In this document: piece by piece, positions 56,084 through 64,000 of the stretch | Layout: every line of letters starts with the position of its first letter | Numbering within the stretch: position 1 is the first letter of the stretch | Source: Cognatitamlana onchidii | GTDB taxonomy: Bacteria > Bacteroidota > Bacteroidia > Flavobacteriales > Flavobacteriaceae | Length of the DNA: 64,000 bases | Assembly (NCBI RefSeq): GCF_004804355.1 | Contig: NZ_SRWZ01000002.1 | Span: 496,001 to 560,000 of the forward strand | Reading direction: 5' to 3' | Notes under the pieces: generated by a model | Told to the model about the DNA's origin: nothing | Seen by the model: only the letters and a program-made list of their open reading frames with translations | Databases searched by the model: none | Program-made: the position numbers and the translations under genes

Positions 56084-56947
56084 ATGAAAAGAAAGATAAA
56101 TTGTGAAACAGCCCGTAATTTTTCCGTGCTAACGGCCCTGGAAAAACTCGGGTACTTTCCCAATCGGACAACGGAAAAAGAAGCTTGGTTTCTAAGTCCT
56201 TTCAGGTCAGAAACCCAAGCCTCTTTTAAAGTCTCTTTAACCAGGAACAGGTGGTACGATCATGGGATGGGAATAGGAGGTAATGTCATAGATTTAGTAA
56301 GCAGGATTCTAAAATGTACAGTAAAAGAAGCCCTGGAGTTTTTAAACAATGAAATTTCTCATTTTTCTTTTCAACAGCAACCCATTATTCTGCAAAGAAC
56401 CACGGGCATTATAATTACAAAAGTTCAGGAGATAAAACACCCTGCTCTGATACGCTATCTACAATCCAGAAGCATTCCATTATCCATAGCAAAATTATAC
56501 TGCAAAGAAGTTTGGTACACCCATAAAACCAAAACCTATTTTGCCATAGGTTTAAAAAATGATCTGGGAGGTTGGGAGCTACGGAATAAAATCTTAAAAA
56601 ATAGTAGTAGCCCAAAAACCTTTACCCATATAAATCAAGGGCATTCTCAACTGATAATTCTGGAAGGCATGTTTGACCTGATGTCATTGGCAGTAATGAG
56701 TAATGTTCTGCTAAATACCTCGGATATACTCATATTAAATTCCATAGCATTTATAAAAGATGTGGAACAATATATAACCAACTATACAACAGTACGCCTC
56801 TATTTAGACAAAGATAATACGGGGCAAAACATATCCCAATACCTGACCAAAAAATTTAAACACATCAAAGACCAAAGCGCGAGTTATAAACATTATAAAG
56901 ACCTAAACGAATTATTAAGATATGAAACAAAAATGGACAGAAGATGA
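56084..56947 (+). CDS. Toprim-domain primase of the mobile element
   Basis: 287 residues from ATG 56084; the frame can begin at TTG 56078. The N-terminal DnaG-like zinc-finger region keeps the fold (AWFLSPFRSETQASFKVS, RWYDHGMGIGGNVIDLV) but has few cysteines. The C-terminal Toprim domain shows ILEGMFDLMSL and YLDKDNTGQ with the catalytic acidic residues. It likely primes DNA during element replication or transfer. It overlaps mobC by 26 bases. Confidence 0.87.
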   Translation: MKRKINCETARNFSVLTALEKLGYFPNRTTEKEAWFLSPFRSETQASFKVSLTRNRWYDHGMGIGGNVIDLVSRILKCTVKEALEFLNNEISHFSFQQQPIILQRTTGIIITKVQEIKHPALIRYLQSRSIPLSIAKLYCKEVWYTHKTKTYFAIGLKNDLGGWELRNKILKNSSSPKTFTHINQGHSQLIILEGMFDLMSLAVMSNVLLNTSDILILNSIAFIKDVEQYITNYTTVRLYLDKDNTGQNISQYLTKKFKHIKDQSASYKHYKDLNELLRYETKMDRR

Positions 56948-57446
56948 TTTCCAGTGGATGCCAAAAAAAGAAAAACCTCGGTATTTAAAAATTCCGACCG
57001 AGCAGTTACAAGAATCAGATGCCATTCCTTTGGATATAAAAACCGACGCATCGGAAACAAAATTGACGTTGGGGAGGAATTCGAGATGTGTGTCTGTGGA
57101 CACAAACTCGTTTGCTCCCGAAGGTCGCAAAGCAAAAAGAGTGTTTAAGGGCAAGGGAGACCTCGTAAAATTTCGATGTACAGCCTTCGAAAAGAAACTC
57201 CTAAAAATAAAAGCCGATAGAAGTGGATTGAGCCTAAGCGAATATATAAGAAGAAGCGTACTGGAAAAAGAAATTATAGAGCGTATGACAGATGAACATA
57301 TAGACATATACAAAACACTCATAAAATACCATAACAACTTTAAAGCCATAGGAAACATGTACAGGAAACGAAACCCCAAACTCACGGAAACCGTATACCA
57401 ACTGGCAGCAGAAATCAAGACCCACCTTCAAAAACTACAAACATGA
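56922..57446 (+). CDS. MobC-type mobilization accessory protein
   Basis: 174 residues. The C-terminal half (about 90-174) is a ribbon-helix-helix/MobC-like region (RCTAFEKKLLKIKADRSGLS then LSEYIRR). It helps the relaxase open oriT. A TGTGTC-TGTG-GACACA hairpin (57089-57104) lies inside the gene. Start overlaps the primase gene and the end overlaps the relaxase by four bases (ATGA), so this is one translational unit. Confidence 0.85.
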   Translation: MKQKWTEDDFQWMPKKEKPRYLKIPTEQLQESDAIPLDIKTDASETKLTLGRNSRCVSVDTNSFAPEGRKAKRVFKGKGDLVKFRCTAFEKKLLKIKADRSGLSLSEYIRRSVLEKEIIERMTDEHIDIYKTLIKYHNNFKAIGNMYRKRNPKLTETVYQLAAEIKTHLQKLQT

Positions 57447-58300
57447 TAGGGAAGGGGAAAAGCATATCACATACCAGGGCATCTATGTCCTATGGATGGA
57501 ACCAGGAAAAAGAAGCAGAAATCATCTTAAAAGAATACCTGTACGGCGAAACCCCGGCAGAGATCACAGAAGAATTTAAGATGATACAAGACCAGAACCA
57601 TCACTGCAAAAAGAACACCCTGTCATTTGTTATAAGCCCAACCATAGAAGACGGTAAAAAACTAAACACAAAAGAACTCGAAAACATTACAAGACAATTC
57701 ATAAAAGAAATGGCAATAGGAGAGCGGCAAGCCATAGCCTTTGTACATCAGGACAAAGAACACAAGCACATCCATTTATACGTTAACCGTATAGACTTTA
57801 AAGGACAAGCCTACAATGACAGCTTTATAGGCAAACGCAGCCAACAAGCAGCAGAAAGAACAGCAGAACACTTGGGGCTGACCACCGTAAAACAAGTACA
57901 AATGGAAAAAGAATTCAACCAAAGCGAAATACAAGCAGAAATAAAACGCAGGCACGATCTGACCATGAAACAATTTCAACCCAAATCCTTTGATGATTAC
58001 CTAAAAGCCATGGAAACCAATGGCGTTAAGGTCATACCAACCATAAACAACCAAAACAAACTACAAGGCTTTAGATTTGAATTTGACGGACATAACCTCA
58101 AAGGCAGTGAAGTACACCGCCAAATGTCACTTGGAAACATAGGCAAGCAAATAGCAGGCATAGAAGGAAACAGTATGTCAAAAGAAAATTTAAATACCAT
58201 ACAACTAGCAGATAAAGTAGTAGACCTTACCCCAAACATGGCATTAAAACTAACCAAGTTCATCATTAAGAAAACCGTACAAAAAGGCATAGGATATTAA
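57443..58300 (+). CDS. MOBP-like relaxase/mobilization nuclease
   Basis: 285 residues. The nuclease motif is HQDKEHKHIHLYVNR with His102, His107, His109 and His111. A candidate nucleophile Tyr17 lies in MSYGW. No helicase or primase domain is fused, so it is a small relaxase. It nicks oriT and leads the DNA into a transfer channel. No type IV secretion or coupling-protein gene lies nearby, hence a mobilizable rather than self-transmissible element. Confidence 0.93.
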   Translation: MIGKGKSISHTRASMSYGWNQEKEAEIILKEYLYGETPAEITEEFKMIQDQNHHCKKNTLSFVISPTIEDGKKLNTKELENITRQFIKEMAIGERQAIAFVHQDKEHKHIHLYVNRIDFKGQAYNDSFIGKRSQQAAERTAEHLGLTTVKQVQMEKEFNQSEIQAEIKRRHDLTMKQFQPKSFDDYLKAMETNGVKVIPTINNQNKLQGFRFEFDGHNLKGSEVHRQMSLGNIGKQIAGIEGNSMSKENLNTIQLADKVVDLTPNMALKLTKFIIKKTVQKGIGY

Positions 58301-58312
58301 ACAGCAAACACC

Positions 58313-58627
58313 ATGGGAAAACTAGAAGAACTAACAGAATTATTGGTCAATGAACTGGAGGACTTTAAGACTGGTATAGAAAAAATGGAAACAATCAATA
58401 GTCAATTACAAGACACAAAAATCCAGATGGACGTTACCGAATATAAATCCATAATTAAAGAACATCAACAGCAGATGCAATCGCATTTAAACGAGATTAA
58501 AAGTTTTGAAAGGAGGTTCAATAGTAAGATTGAGGATGCCAAGATATATCCGACTTGGGTGGTAGTTGTATTTATATTGAGTATTTTAATTAGTATAACA
58601 TTAATTGTTATAAATTTTTTTGATTAA
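58313..58627 (+). CDS. small coiled-coil protein with C-terminal membrane anchor
   Basis: 104 residues. Helical, Gln/Glu-rich coiled coil (about 5-75) then one hydrophobic helix at the C-terminus (about 80-100, WVVVVFILSILISI). It starts 12 bases after the relaxase and is probably the last gene of the mobilization operon. Such anchored proteins may link the relaxosome to the membrane; function inferred from position only. Confidence 0.7.
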   Translation: MGKLEELTELLVNELEDFKTGIEKMETINSQLQDTKIQMDVTEYKSIIKEHQQQMQSHLNEIKSFERRFNSKIEDAKIYPTWVVVVFILSILISITLIVINFFD

Positions 58628-59093
58628 AAATCTTCTGATGTCTAAAAAAATACCTTATCATGACGAATACATATTGATTCAAAACTAACATTTTAACTTT
58701 TTTTAACTTTTAGTATTTTCTTGATTTTTTAATTTTAACAGAAATTTGTAATAGTCATAAATATGCAATTTATTAAACAAGAAAATAGCTTTTTGCCCGC
58801 ATTTTTTGTTTGGTCAATTGGAAAAGTAACAGGCAAATTAGTGCCGAACAAAATTAGTAGCGGGCTTAATGAGGAACTACAATCCTCCCCAATGTCATTT
58901 CGATTAATCTTTCCTATGCTTCTTTTAGGAATAAAACTTTTTGAATTTAAGTTTTATAGATAATCACTCACTAATACTACTAAGGGACTCTTCAAATATA
59001 TGTAGTCTTACTTTTTAATAAAATTATCATTCTTCGTTCTGTTTCTTTAGTCGAATACTTAGGAATATTCAAGTATAATTTAAAAAAATAGCC
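58628..59093. other. gene-poor stretch at the probable right side of the element core
   Basis: Only a 66-codon frame (58763-58963) with no family resemblance. I searched by eye for a repeat of the mnmE-end 18-mer and found none here. No hairpin terminator stands out. The element border, if here, is not recognisable. Confidence 0.5.
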
Positions 59094-59447
59094 ATGGAAT
59101 CAATAAATACTATTAAAAAAAAGAATAATCAATTTAGACCTAACACTTTTTCTTCAAAGGGATTTAAAAAATTTAAAATGGATTTCGACGCCACAGGAAT
59201 TCATATACTCATTTCGGCCAGTTTTCTCAAAAAGGAAAATTATAAGATAGAAGTGCAAAATGGAAGACTCCGACTTAAGATAAAATGCCCTAAAGAGAAT
59301 GAAGAATATATAGATTTTGATATACTTCTACCTGATAAGCGATATCAATATATAAACTCTGCTTTATTTGAAAATGACACGTTACAAATACAGCTTACCC
59401 AAAAAGACAATATAGGTAGTTATATTAAACTAGTAGAGGCTTCTTAA
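59094..59447 (+). CDS. Hsp20/alpha-crystallin-like small protein
   Basis: 117 residues. The core (about 28-110) follows the alpha-crystallin pattern: ILISASFLKKENYKIEVQNG, LRLKIKCP, FDILLPDK and YINSALFENDTLQIQLTQK, where the usual GxLxIxxPK motif is NDTLQIQLTQK. It is shorter than typical Hsp20 proteins and lacks a clear C-terminal IxI motif. Probably an ATP-independent holdase or a related fold. It is 23 bases upstream of a secreted protein gene. Confidence 0.68.
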   Translation: MESINTIKKKNNQFRPNTFSSKGFKKFKMDFDATGIHILISASFLKKENYKIEVQNGRLRLKIKCPKENEEYIDFDILLPDKRYQYINSALFENDTLQIQLTQKDNIGSYIKLVEAS

Positions 59448-59470
59448 GTATCAATTTAATTTGAAATATC

Positions 59471-59890
59471 ATGAAAAAGTTAAGCATAACACTTTTAATA
59501 ATTTCTTTATGGTTTAGTGCAACCACGTATGCCCAAAAAAAGGATTCCATACAACAGCCTAAGGAGAAAATAGAAGTAAATAAAGAGTTTGATGAACATG
59601 GAAACCTTATCAGGTATGATTCCATTTACAGTTATTCCAGTAGTAGTTCCAATATGGAAGCTAAAGCAATGGATTCCATAATGAAGCATTTTTTTTCAAA
59701 TCGAGAATCCATGCCCTTTAGAGATCCTTTTGATAGCTTAGAATTTGGTTTTCCTAGTATATTTCCACAAAACTTTGGAAACTTCGATTCCATCTGGAAG
59801 CAAAGATTAGAAGCCCGTCAAAAACTATTTGATAGTATTTTCAAAAGGCATCAGCCCAAAAAAAAGCAATCGCCTACCAATAAAATTTAA
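59471..59890 (+). CDS. small secreted protein of unknown function
   Basis: 139 residues. Signal peptide (about 1-21, ending ATTYAQ). The mature part is rich in Ser, Phe and charged residues (KEFDEHGNLIRYDS; DPFDSLEFGFPSIFPQNFG) with a Lys-rich tail. No catalytic motif seen. It lies between the Hsp20-like gene and an ABC exporter, on the same strand with short gaps, so it may be part of their unit. Confidence 0.72.
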   Translation: MKKLSITLLIISLWFSATTYAQKKDSIQQPKEKIEVNKEFDEHGNLIRYDSIYSYSSSSSNMEAKAMDSIMKHFFSNRESMPFRDPFDSLEFGFPSIFPQNFGNFDSIWKQRLEARQKLFDSIFKRHQPKKKQSPTNKI

Positions 59891-59927
59891 ATTATTGTTT
59901 AACCAAATAAATACGTGATATATCAAT

Positions 59928-60857
59928 ATGGATATACAAATAGAAAAACTAACCAAAACTTACGGGCCTCAAACTGCTGTAAATGATATCAGCTTTGATG
60001 TTAAGACGGGAGAGGTCCTTGGTTTTCTAGGTCCCAATGGGGCAGGTAAATCTACCACCATGAAAATGATTACTGGCTATATAGGCATTGAAAAAGGTGA
60101 TATTCAGATAGGAGGAAAAAGCGTTACAGATCCTTCATATGACTTAAAAAAGCATATCGGCTACCTTCCAGAAAACAACCCGCTATACCTAGATATGCCC
60201 GTAATAGACTATTTGGAGTTTTGTGCATCCCTCCAAGGAATAGACAAACCCAACATTGACAAAAGGATTCGTGAAATGGTGGGGGTTTGTGGTTTGAATA
60301 GAGAAAAGCACAAAAAGATAGGAGAATTATCAAAAGGGTATCGGCAACGCGTGGGGCTAGCTCAGGCCATGATTCACGACCCTGAAATTTTAGTTTTAGA
60401 TGAACCTACAACAGGACTAGACCCTAATCAAATAATCGAGATTAGAAAATTAATTCGGGATTTAGGAAAAGAAAAAACAGTGATACTTAGTACACACATT
60501 CTTCCCGAAGTAGAGGCCACATGCGACCGTATTCTTATCATTAATAGAGGTAAGATAGTAGCAAACGGCACACCGGAAACCTTGAGAAAACAGGCTCAAG
60601 GTAATGAAGTATTAAAATTACGTATTGAAGACGGTGATGCTGATGTAATTTTTAAATCACTGAGTGAATTAGATTCTGTTCAATCAGTAGAGTATATTCA
60701 GAAAAACCAAAATGCATTTGAAATACAGAGCCTTGAAGAGAAAACTTCCAAGCGGAATATATTTGATCTGTGTGTTCAGAATAAATGGGTTTTGACAGAA
60801 CTTACACCTATGGAAACTAAGCTTGAAGATATTTTCAGAAACTTAACGGTAAACTAA
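59928..60857 (+). CDS. ABC transporter ATPase (GldA-like)
   Basis: 309 residues, CcmA/GldA class. Walker A GPNGAGKST (35-43), signature LSKGYRQRVG, Walker B ILVLDEPTTGLDPNQ and the H-loop STHILPEVE. It powers an ABC-2 exporter with the permease that begins two bases downstream. GldA of Flavobacterium gliding is the nearest named family, but generic ABC-2 exporters with GldG partners also exist, so a gliding role is not implied. Confidence 0.9.
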   Translation: MDIQIEKLTKTYGPQTAVNDISFDVKTGEVLGFLGPNGAGKSTTMKMITGYIGIEKGDIQIGGKSVTDPSYDLKKHIGYLPENNPLYLDMPVIDYLEFCASLQGIDKPNIDKRIREMVGVCGLNREKHKKIGELSKGYRQRVGLAQAMIHDPEILVLDEPTTGLDPNQIIEIRKLIRDLGKEKTVILSTHILPEVEATCDRILIINRGKIVANGTPETLRKQAQGNEVLKLRIEDGDADVIFKSLSELDSVQSVEYIQKNQNAFEIQSLEEKTSKRNIFDLCVQNKWVLTELTPMETKLEDIFRNLTVN

Positions 60858-60859
60858 AT

Positions 60860-61582
60860 ATGCAAACAATATGGATTATAGCCAAACGAGAATTGGCAAC
60901 TTTTTTTGACTCACTTATAGCCTATATTATTTTAGGGCTTTTTTTAGGATTTAGTGGTTTTTTTACCTGGCTTTATGGAAACGATATTTTTTTGGTAGGT
61001 CAGGCAAATTTGCGGGTATTCTTCAGTATTGCCTCATGGAGTCTTTTCTTTTTCATTCCAGCTATAACTATGAAAATGCTAGCAGAGGAAAGAAAAACAG
61101 GTACTCTGGAACTTTTACTAACAAAGTCGGTATCCGATCGTCAATTAATATTAGGTAAATTTTTAGGTTCGGTTTTGTTGGTAGGTATTGCTTTATTGGC
61201 AACATTACCTTATGTAATCACGGTTTCCAGTATAGGTAATTTGGATAATGGTGGTACAATTTGTGGCTACTTTGGTTTATTATTGATGAGTATTACATAT
61301 ACAGCCATTGGGATTTTTGCAAGTAGTATTACCACAAACCAGATAGTCGCCTTTATGACGGCTCTTTTTATTGGTCTCTTTTTCCATATCATTTTTGGCG
61401 TATTAGCTCAAAACTTTACAGGTACTTTGGGACAGGTTTTTGAAGCCTTGAATCTTCAATCTCATTTTGAATCAATTTCCAGGGGAGTCATAGATTCTAA
61501 GGATTTAGTTTATTTTCTTTCTATAACCGTTTTAGGGCTTTACCTGGGAGAATGGGCCCTATCAAAAAGACATTTTTCTTAA
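60860..61582 (+). CDS. ABC-2 permease (GldF-like)
   Basis: 240 residues with six hydrophobic helices; family motif MLAEERKTGTLELLLTKSVSD in the cytoplasmic loop. It is the membrane partner of the ATPase before it and is followed 16 bases later by the GldG-like gene. Confidence 0.9.
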   Translation: MQTIWIIAKRELATFFDSLIAYIILGLFLGFSGFFTWLYGNDIFLVGQANLRVFFSIASWSLFFFIPAITMKMLAEERKTGTLELLLTKSVSDRQLILGKFLGSVLLVGIALLATLPYVITVSSIGNLDNGGTICGYFGLLLMSITYTAIGIFASSITTNQIVAFMTALFIGLFFHIIFGVLAQNFTGTLGQVFEALNLQSHFESISRGVIDSKDLVYFLSITVLGLYLGEWALSKRHFS

Positions 61583-61598
61583 TCAATATTACAAACAC

Positions 61599-63101
61599 AT
61601 GAAAAAAACATACATAACTATTCTATTGGTTTTTGGTATTCTGCTATTTGTAAATTTAGTGTCTGAACAATATTTTTTTAGAATAGATTTAACCGAAGAC
61701 AAGCAATATACTTTAAGTGAAGCAACAATAGATATCATGAAGTCTTTGGAAAACCCCATTACCGTCAAAGCCTATTTTTCTGAGAATCTTCCACCTCATA
61801 TAGCTAAGACCAAAGATAATTTTGAAGAATATTTAATAGAGTACGCTAGAAATTCAGATGACAATCTGGTATACACGTTTATTAATCCTAATGAAAATGA
61901 AAAAACAGAACGCGATGCTGTTGAAGCAGGGATTAATTCGGTGATGATTAATGTTCGTGAGAAGGATCAAATGAAGCAGCAAAGAGCATTTTTAGGAGCA
62001 GTTTTGGAATTGGAAGACCAAAAAGAAGTGATTCCATTTATGCAACCTGGAGCTCCTTTGGAATACTTGTTATCTTCGTCAATAAAGAAGATAGCCGTTA
62101 CCGATAAACCAGAAATTGGTTTGATGGAAGGTAATGGACAAGCCTCAATTAGAGAGCTTTCACAAGTAAAAACAGCTTTAGATGTTTTATATGATTTTAA
62201 GTCTACTATCGTAAACGATAGCATTCAGGTTCCTGATGAGATAAAGACCTTAGCCATAGTACGTCCTACAGATACTATAAATAATTCTACCCTTAATCAA
62301 TTAGATGAATTTTTGGAAAATGGAGGTAACTTGTTTATTGCCTTGAATCGGGTAAACGGAGATTTAAATAATTCTTATGGAAATGGAGTTACAACTGGTA
62401 TAGAAAAATGGCTGAAAGAAAAGGGATTGGAGGTGCGTGAAGATTTTGTTGTAGATGCCCAATGTGCCACCGTAGGTGTGCAACAGCAACAGGGATTCTT
62501 TAATTTTACCTCGAATGTTTCTTTTCCATACATTCCTATTGTAAGCCAATTTGCAGACCACCCAGTAACCAAAGGTCTGGAAGCAGTGGTAATGCAATTT
62601 CCTAGTTCTTTAAAATTTACAACCAAAGATTCTCTTAGCACGTTTACCCCTTTAGCATTTTCATCAAAAAATTCCGCGACATTGGCGGCTCCCCAGTTTT
62701 TTGACATTCAAAAACAATGGACAGAAAGGGATTTTAATGCTCCCAATCAAGTAGTAGCTGGGGTATTGGAACGGATTCATGATAATGGTAATAAGTCACG
62801 AATTTGTGTAGTTACAGATGGTGATTTTCCCGTTAATACTGGCCAACAACAGTTACAATCAGGAAATGTTAACCTTATGGTCAATGCCATTGATTGGTTA
62901 AGTGATGATACTGGATTAATCGATCTAAGAAATAAAGGCATAAGATACCGCCCAATAGATACCTTAGAAGAAGGGACTAAAACTACTTTAAAATATCTCA
63001 ACTTTTTACTACCAATTGCACTGGTAATCATCTATGGTGTAGTTAGGATTCAGATGAACAGGAATAAGCGCAGTAGAAGAATAGAAGAAAATTATGAGTA
63101 A
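61599..63101 (+). CDS. GldG-like ABC-associated protein
   Basis: 500 residues. One N-terminal helix (about 5-23), a large extracytoplasmic domain (about 30-460) of the ABC_transp_aux type with FRIDLTEDKQYTLSEAT near the start and VRPTDTINNSTLNQLDEFLE, then a C-terminal helix (about 466-485) and basic tail. It acts with the ATPase and permease; the cargo is unknown. Confidence 0.9.
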   Translation: MKKTYITILLVFGILLFVNLVSEQYFFRIDLTEDKQYTLSEATIDIMKSLENPITVKAYFSENLPPHIAKTKDNFEEYLIEYARNSDDNLVYTFINPNENEKTERDAVEAGINSVMINVREKDQMKQQRAFLGAVLELEDQKEVIPFMQPGAPLEYLLSSSIKKIAVTDKPEIGLMEGNGQASIRELSQVKTALDVLYDFKSTIVNDSIQVPDEIKTLAIVRPTDTINNSTLNQLDEFLENGGNLFIALNRVNGDLNNSYGNGVTTGIEKWLKEKGLEVREDFVVDAQCATVGVQQQQGFFNFTSNVSFPYIPIVSQFADHPVTKGLEAVVMQFPSSLKFTTKDSLSTFTPLAFSSKNSATLAAPQFFDIQKQWTERDFNAPNQVVAGVLERIHDNGNKSRICVVTDGDFPVNTGQQQLQSGNVNLMVNAIDWLSDDTGLIDLRNKGIRYRPIDTLEEGTKTTLKYLNFLLPIALVIIYGVVRIQMNRNKRSRRIEENYE

Positions 63102-63130
63102 AAACTAAATCATATTCTAAGTTATAAAAG

Positions 63131-64000
63131 ATGAAAAAAAATAACATATTAATAATAGTATTAATTGGATTGGTGTTGCTATTTGTAGCCACAAATTATT
63201 TTAAAAAGAATAGCAATACAAATTTTAAATCTGAAGTAATTCAATTGGATTCATCCATGGTGAATAAAATTGTCATTCGTTCATCATTAGTTACAGAGGA
63301 AGAACCAATTATTATTTCGAAAGACAATGATAGTTGGCTAGTTGAACAAGGAACTGTTAAAACTAAAGCGAATCAATCTACAGTTAAGAATACATTGGGT
63401 CAGTTGGAAGAAATGAAAACCGAGAGATTAGTGGCTAAATCCAAAGATAAATGGAAGGCATACGCACTAACCGATTCTTTGGCACAATGTGTTGAAATCC
63501 ATCAGCAGGGTAAAGAACAGATAACAAAGCTGTATTTTGGGAAAACAACCTATAAACAATCTCAAAACCCCGGATATGGAGGGCGACCTTCTGTTGATGC
63601 CTCTACTTATTTTAGAATAGATAAAAACCCTAAAACCTATGCTACAAAAAGCGGACTAGCTAATACATTTAAGCGTAATTTCAATACATGGAGAAATACT
63701 GAATTTATTAAGGTTGATAAAGATTTGATTACACAATTGAAATTTGAAACCGAAGATAACAGTGGTTTTTCCCTTTCTAAAAACGAATCTGTTTGGACTA
63801 TGGGCAACCTAACGCCGGATTCTACCAAAGTGGCTCAATACCTCAATACATTGCGCCATCAAAATAGCTCAAAATTCGCAAATGAGTTTACCCCAAAAAG
63901 CAAAGCAGATTATAAGCTAACAATTCAAGGAAACTCAATAGAAGACCTGGTTGTGAAAGCTTATAGGGATTCCATAAAAAATAAGTTTTTCTTGAATTCT
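63131..64000 (+). CDS. DUF4340 domain protein, N-terminal part
   Basis: Open from ATG 63131 to the window end (290 codons). N-terminal membrane helix (about 5-22, IVLIGLVLLFVATNYF), then a DUF4340-type extracytoplasmic domain (KIVIRSSLV, WLVEQGTVKTKANQS, GQLEEMKTERLVAKSKDKW). DUF4340 proteins commonly follow GldG-like genes in ABC-2 systems. The C-terminus is outside the window. Confidence 0.83.
   Translation, partial: MKKNNILIIVLIGLVLLFVATNYFKKNSNTNFKSEVIQLDSSMVNKIVIRSSLVTEEEPIIISKDNDSWLVEQGTVKTKANQSTVKNTLGQLEEMKTERLVAKSKDKWKAYALTDSLAQCVEIHQQGKEQITKLYFGKTTYKQSQNPGYGGRPSVDASTYFRIDKNPKTYATKSGLANTFKRNFNTWRNTEFIKVDKDLITQLKFETEDNSGFSLSKNESVWTMGNLTPDSTKVAQYLNTLRHQNSSKFANEFTPKSKADYKLTIQGNSIEDLVVKAYRDSIKNKFFLNS

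Noticed and set aside
57020-57150. Second reading frame (64 codons) within mobC as an overlapping gene
   Set aside because: Only a short alternative frame of the mobC gene with no start signals or homology.
58763-58963. 66-codon frame between the relaxase operon and the Hsp20-like gene
   Set aside because: No recognisable family, no promoter or ribosome-binding support, and composition like the surrounding non-coding DNA. Could be a real small gene, but nothing supports it.
58300-64000. Right attachment site of the element
   Set aside because: Searched by eye for a copy of TTTTGTATTGGCAAATAG or a close variant; none convincing was found.

Overview
AT-rich chromosomal window from a member of the Bacteroidota, almost certainly a marine-type Flavobacteriaceae. 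The evidence is a type IX secretion (T9SS) C-terminal sorting domain, GldF/GldG-type ABC components, an ftsK-lolA-lptF/G-ribBA gene order, menaquinone genes, and many promoters of the Bacteroidetes sigma type (-33 TTTG, -7 TAnnTTTG). No species is claimed.

Layout. 0-5.7 kb: start of an NlpC/P60 peptidase, a thiolase, a 7TM-HD phosphohydrolase, tRNA-Ser(GCU) and tRNA-Pro(UGG), a D-2-hydroxyacid dehydrogenase and a lipoprotein. 6-10 kb: tRNA-Ser(UGA) behind a GC-rich leader, a nitroreductase, a DegT-type aminotransferase and a T9SS-secreted repeat protein. 9.9-16.2 kb: envelope/division operon ftsK-lolA-lptF/G-ribBA; the GTP cyclohydrolase II half of RibBA has lost its zinc cysteines. 16.4-21.7 kb: peroxide-defence cluster (tpx, katG plus an ankyrin protein, thioredoxin, AhpC-type peroxiredoxin). 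21.8-36.5 kb: ordinary metabolism and membrane genes (K+ channel, NhaC antiporter, PLP lyase with a divergent Lrp regulator, an orphan histidine kinase, ALDH, RluA, PanB, nitronate monooxygenase, serine dehydratase). 36.8-46.4 kb: dnaK under a sigma-54-like promoter, an rRNA methyltransferase, a divergent pair sharing one operator, a cobalamin riboswitch in front of a cysteine-less LOV-like protein, and outer-membrane proteins. 46.5-52.7 kb: menaquinone genes (hotdog thioesterase, menF, menD), DUF2853, cvfB, mnmE.

52.7-58.6 kb is an integrative mobilizable element next to the 3' end of mnmE: tyrosine integrase, excisionase-like HTH, a primase/helicase gene broken by an amber codon, iteron-like repeats, a Toprim primase, MobC and a relaxase. 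No type IV secretion genes are present, so it would need a helper. No right attachment site was found by eye. The following Hsp20-like protein, small secreted protein and GldA/GldF/GldG/DUF4340 ABC exporter (59.1 kb to the window end) could therefore be element cargo or flanking chromosome.

The most unusual signals are the B12 riboswitch controlling a degenerate LOV/PAS protein, the twin operator shared by a nitronate monooxygenase and a periplasmic protein, the mnmE-targeted element with its possible stress/ABC cargo, mutually exclusive hairpins in a tRNA leader, and apparently leaderless promoters. All motif positions were read by eye; family assignments come from recognising sequence motifs, not from database searches.
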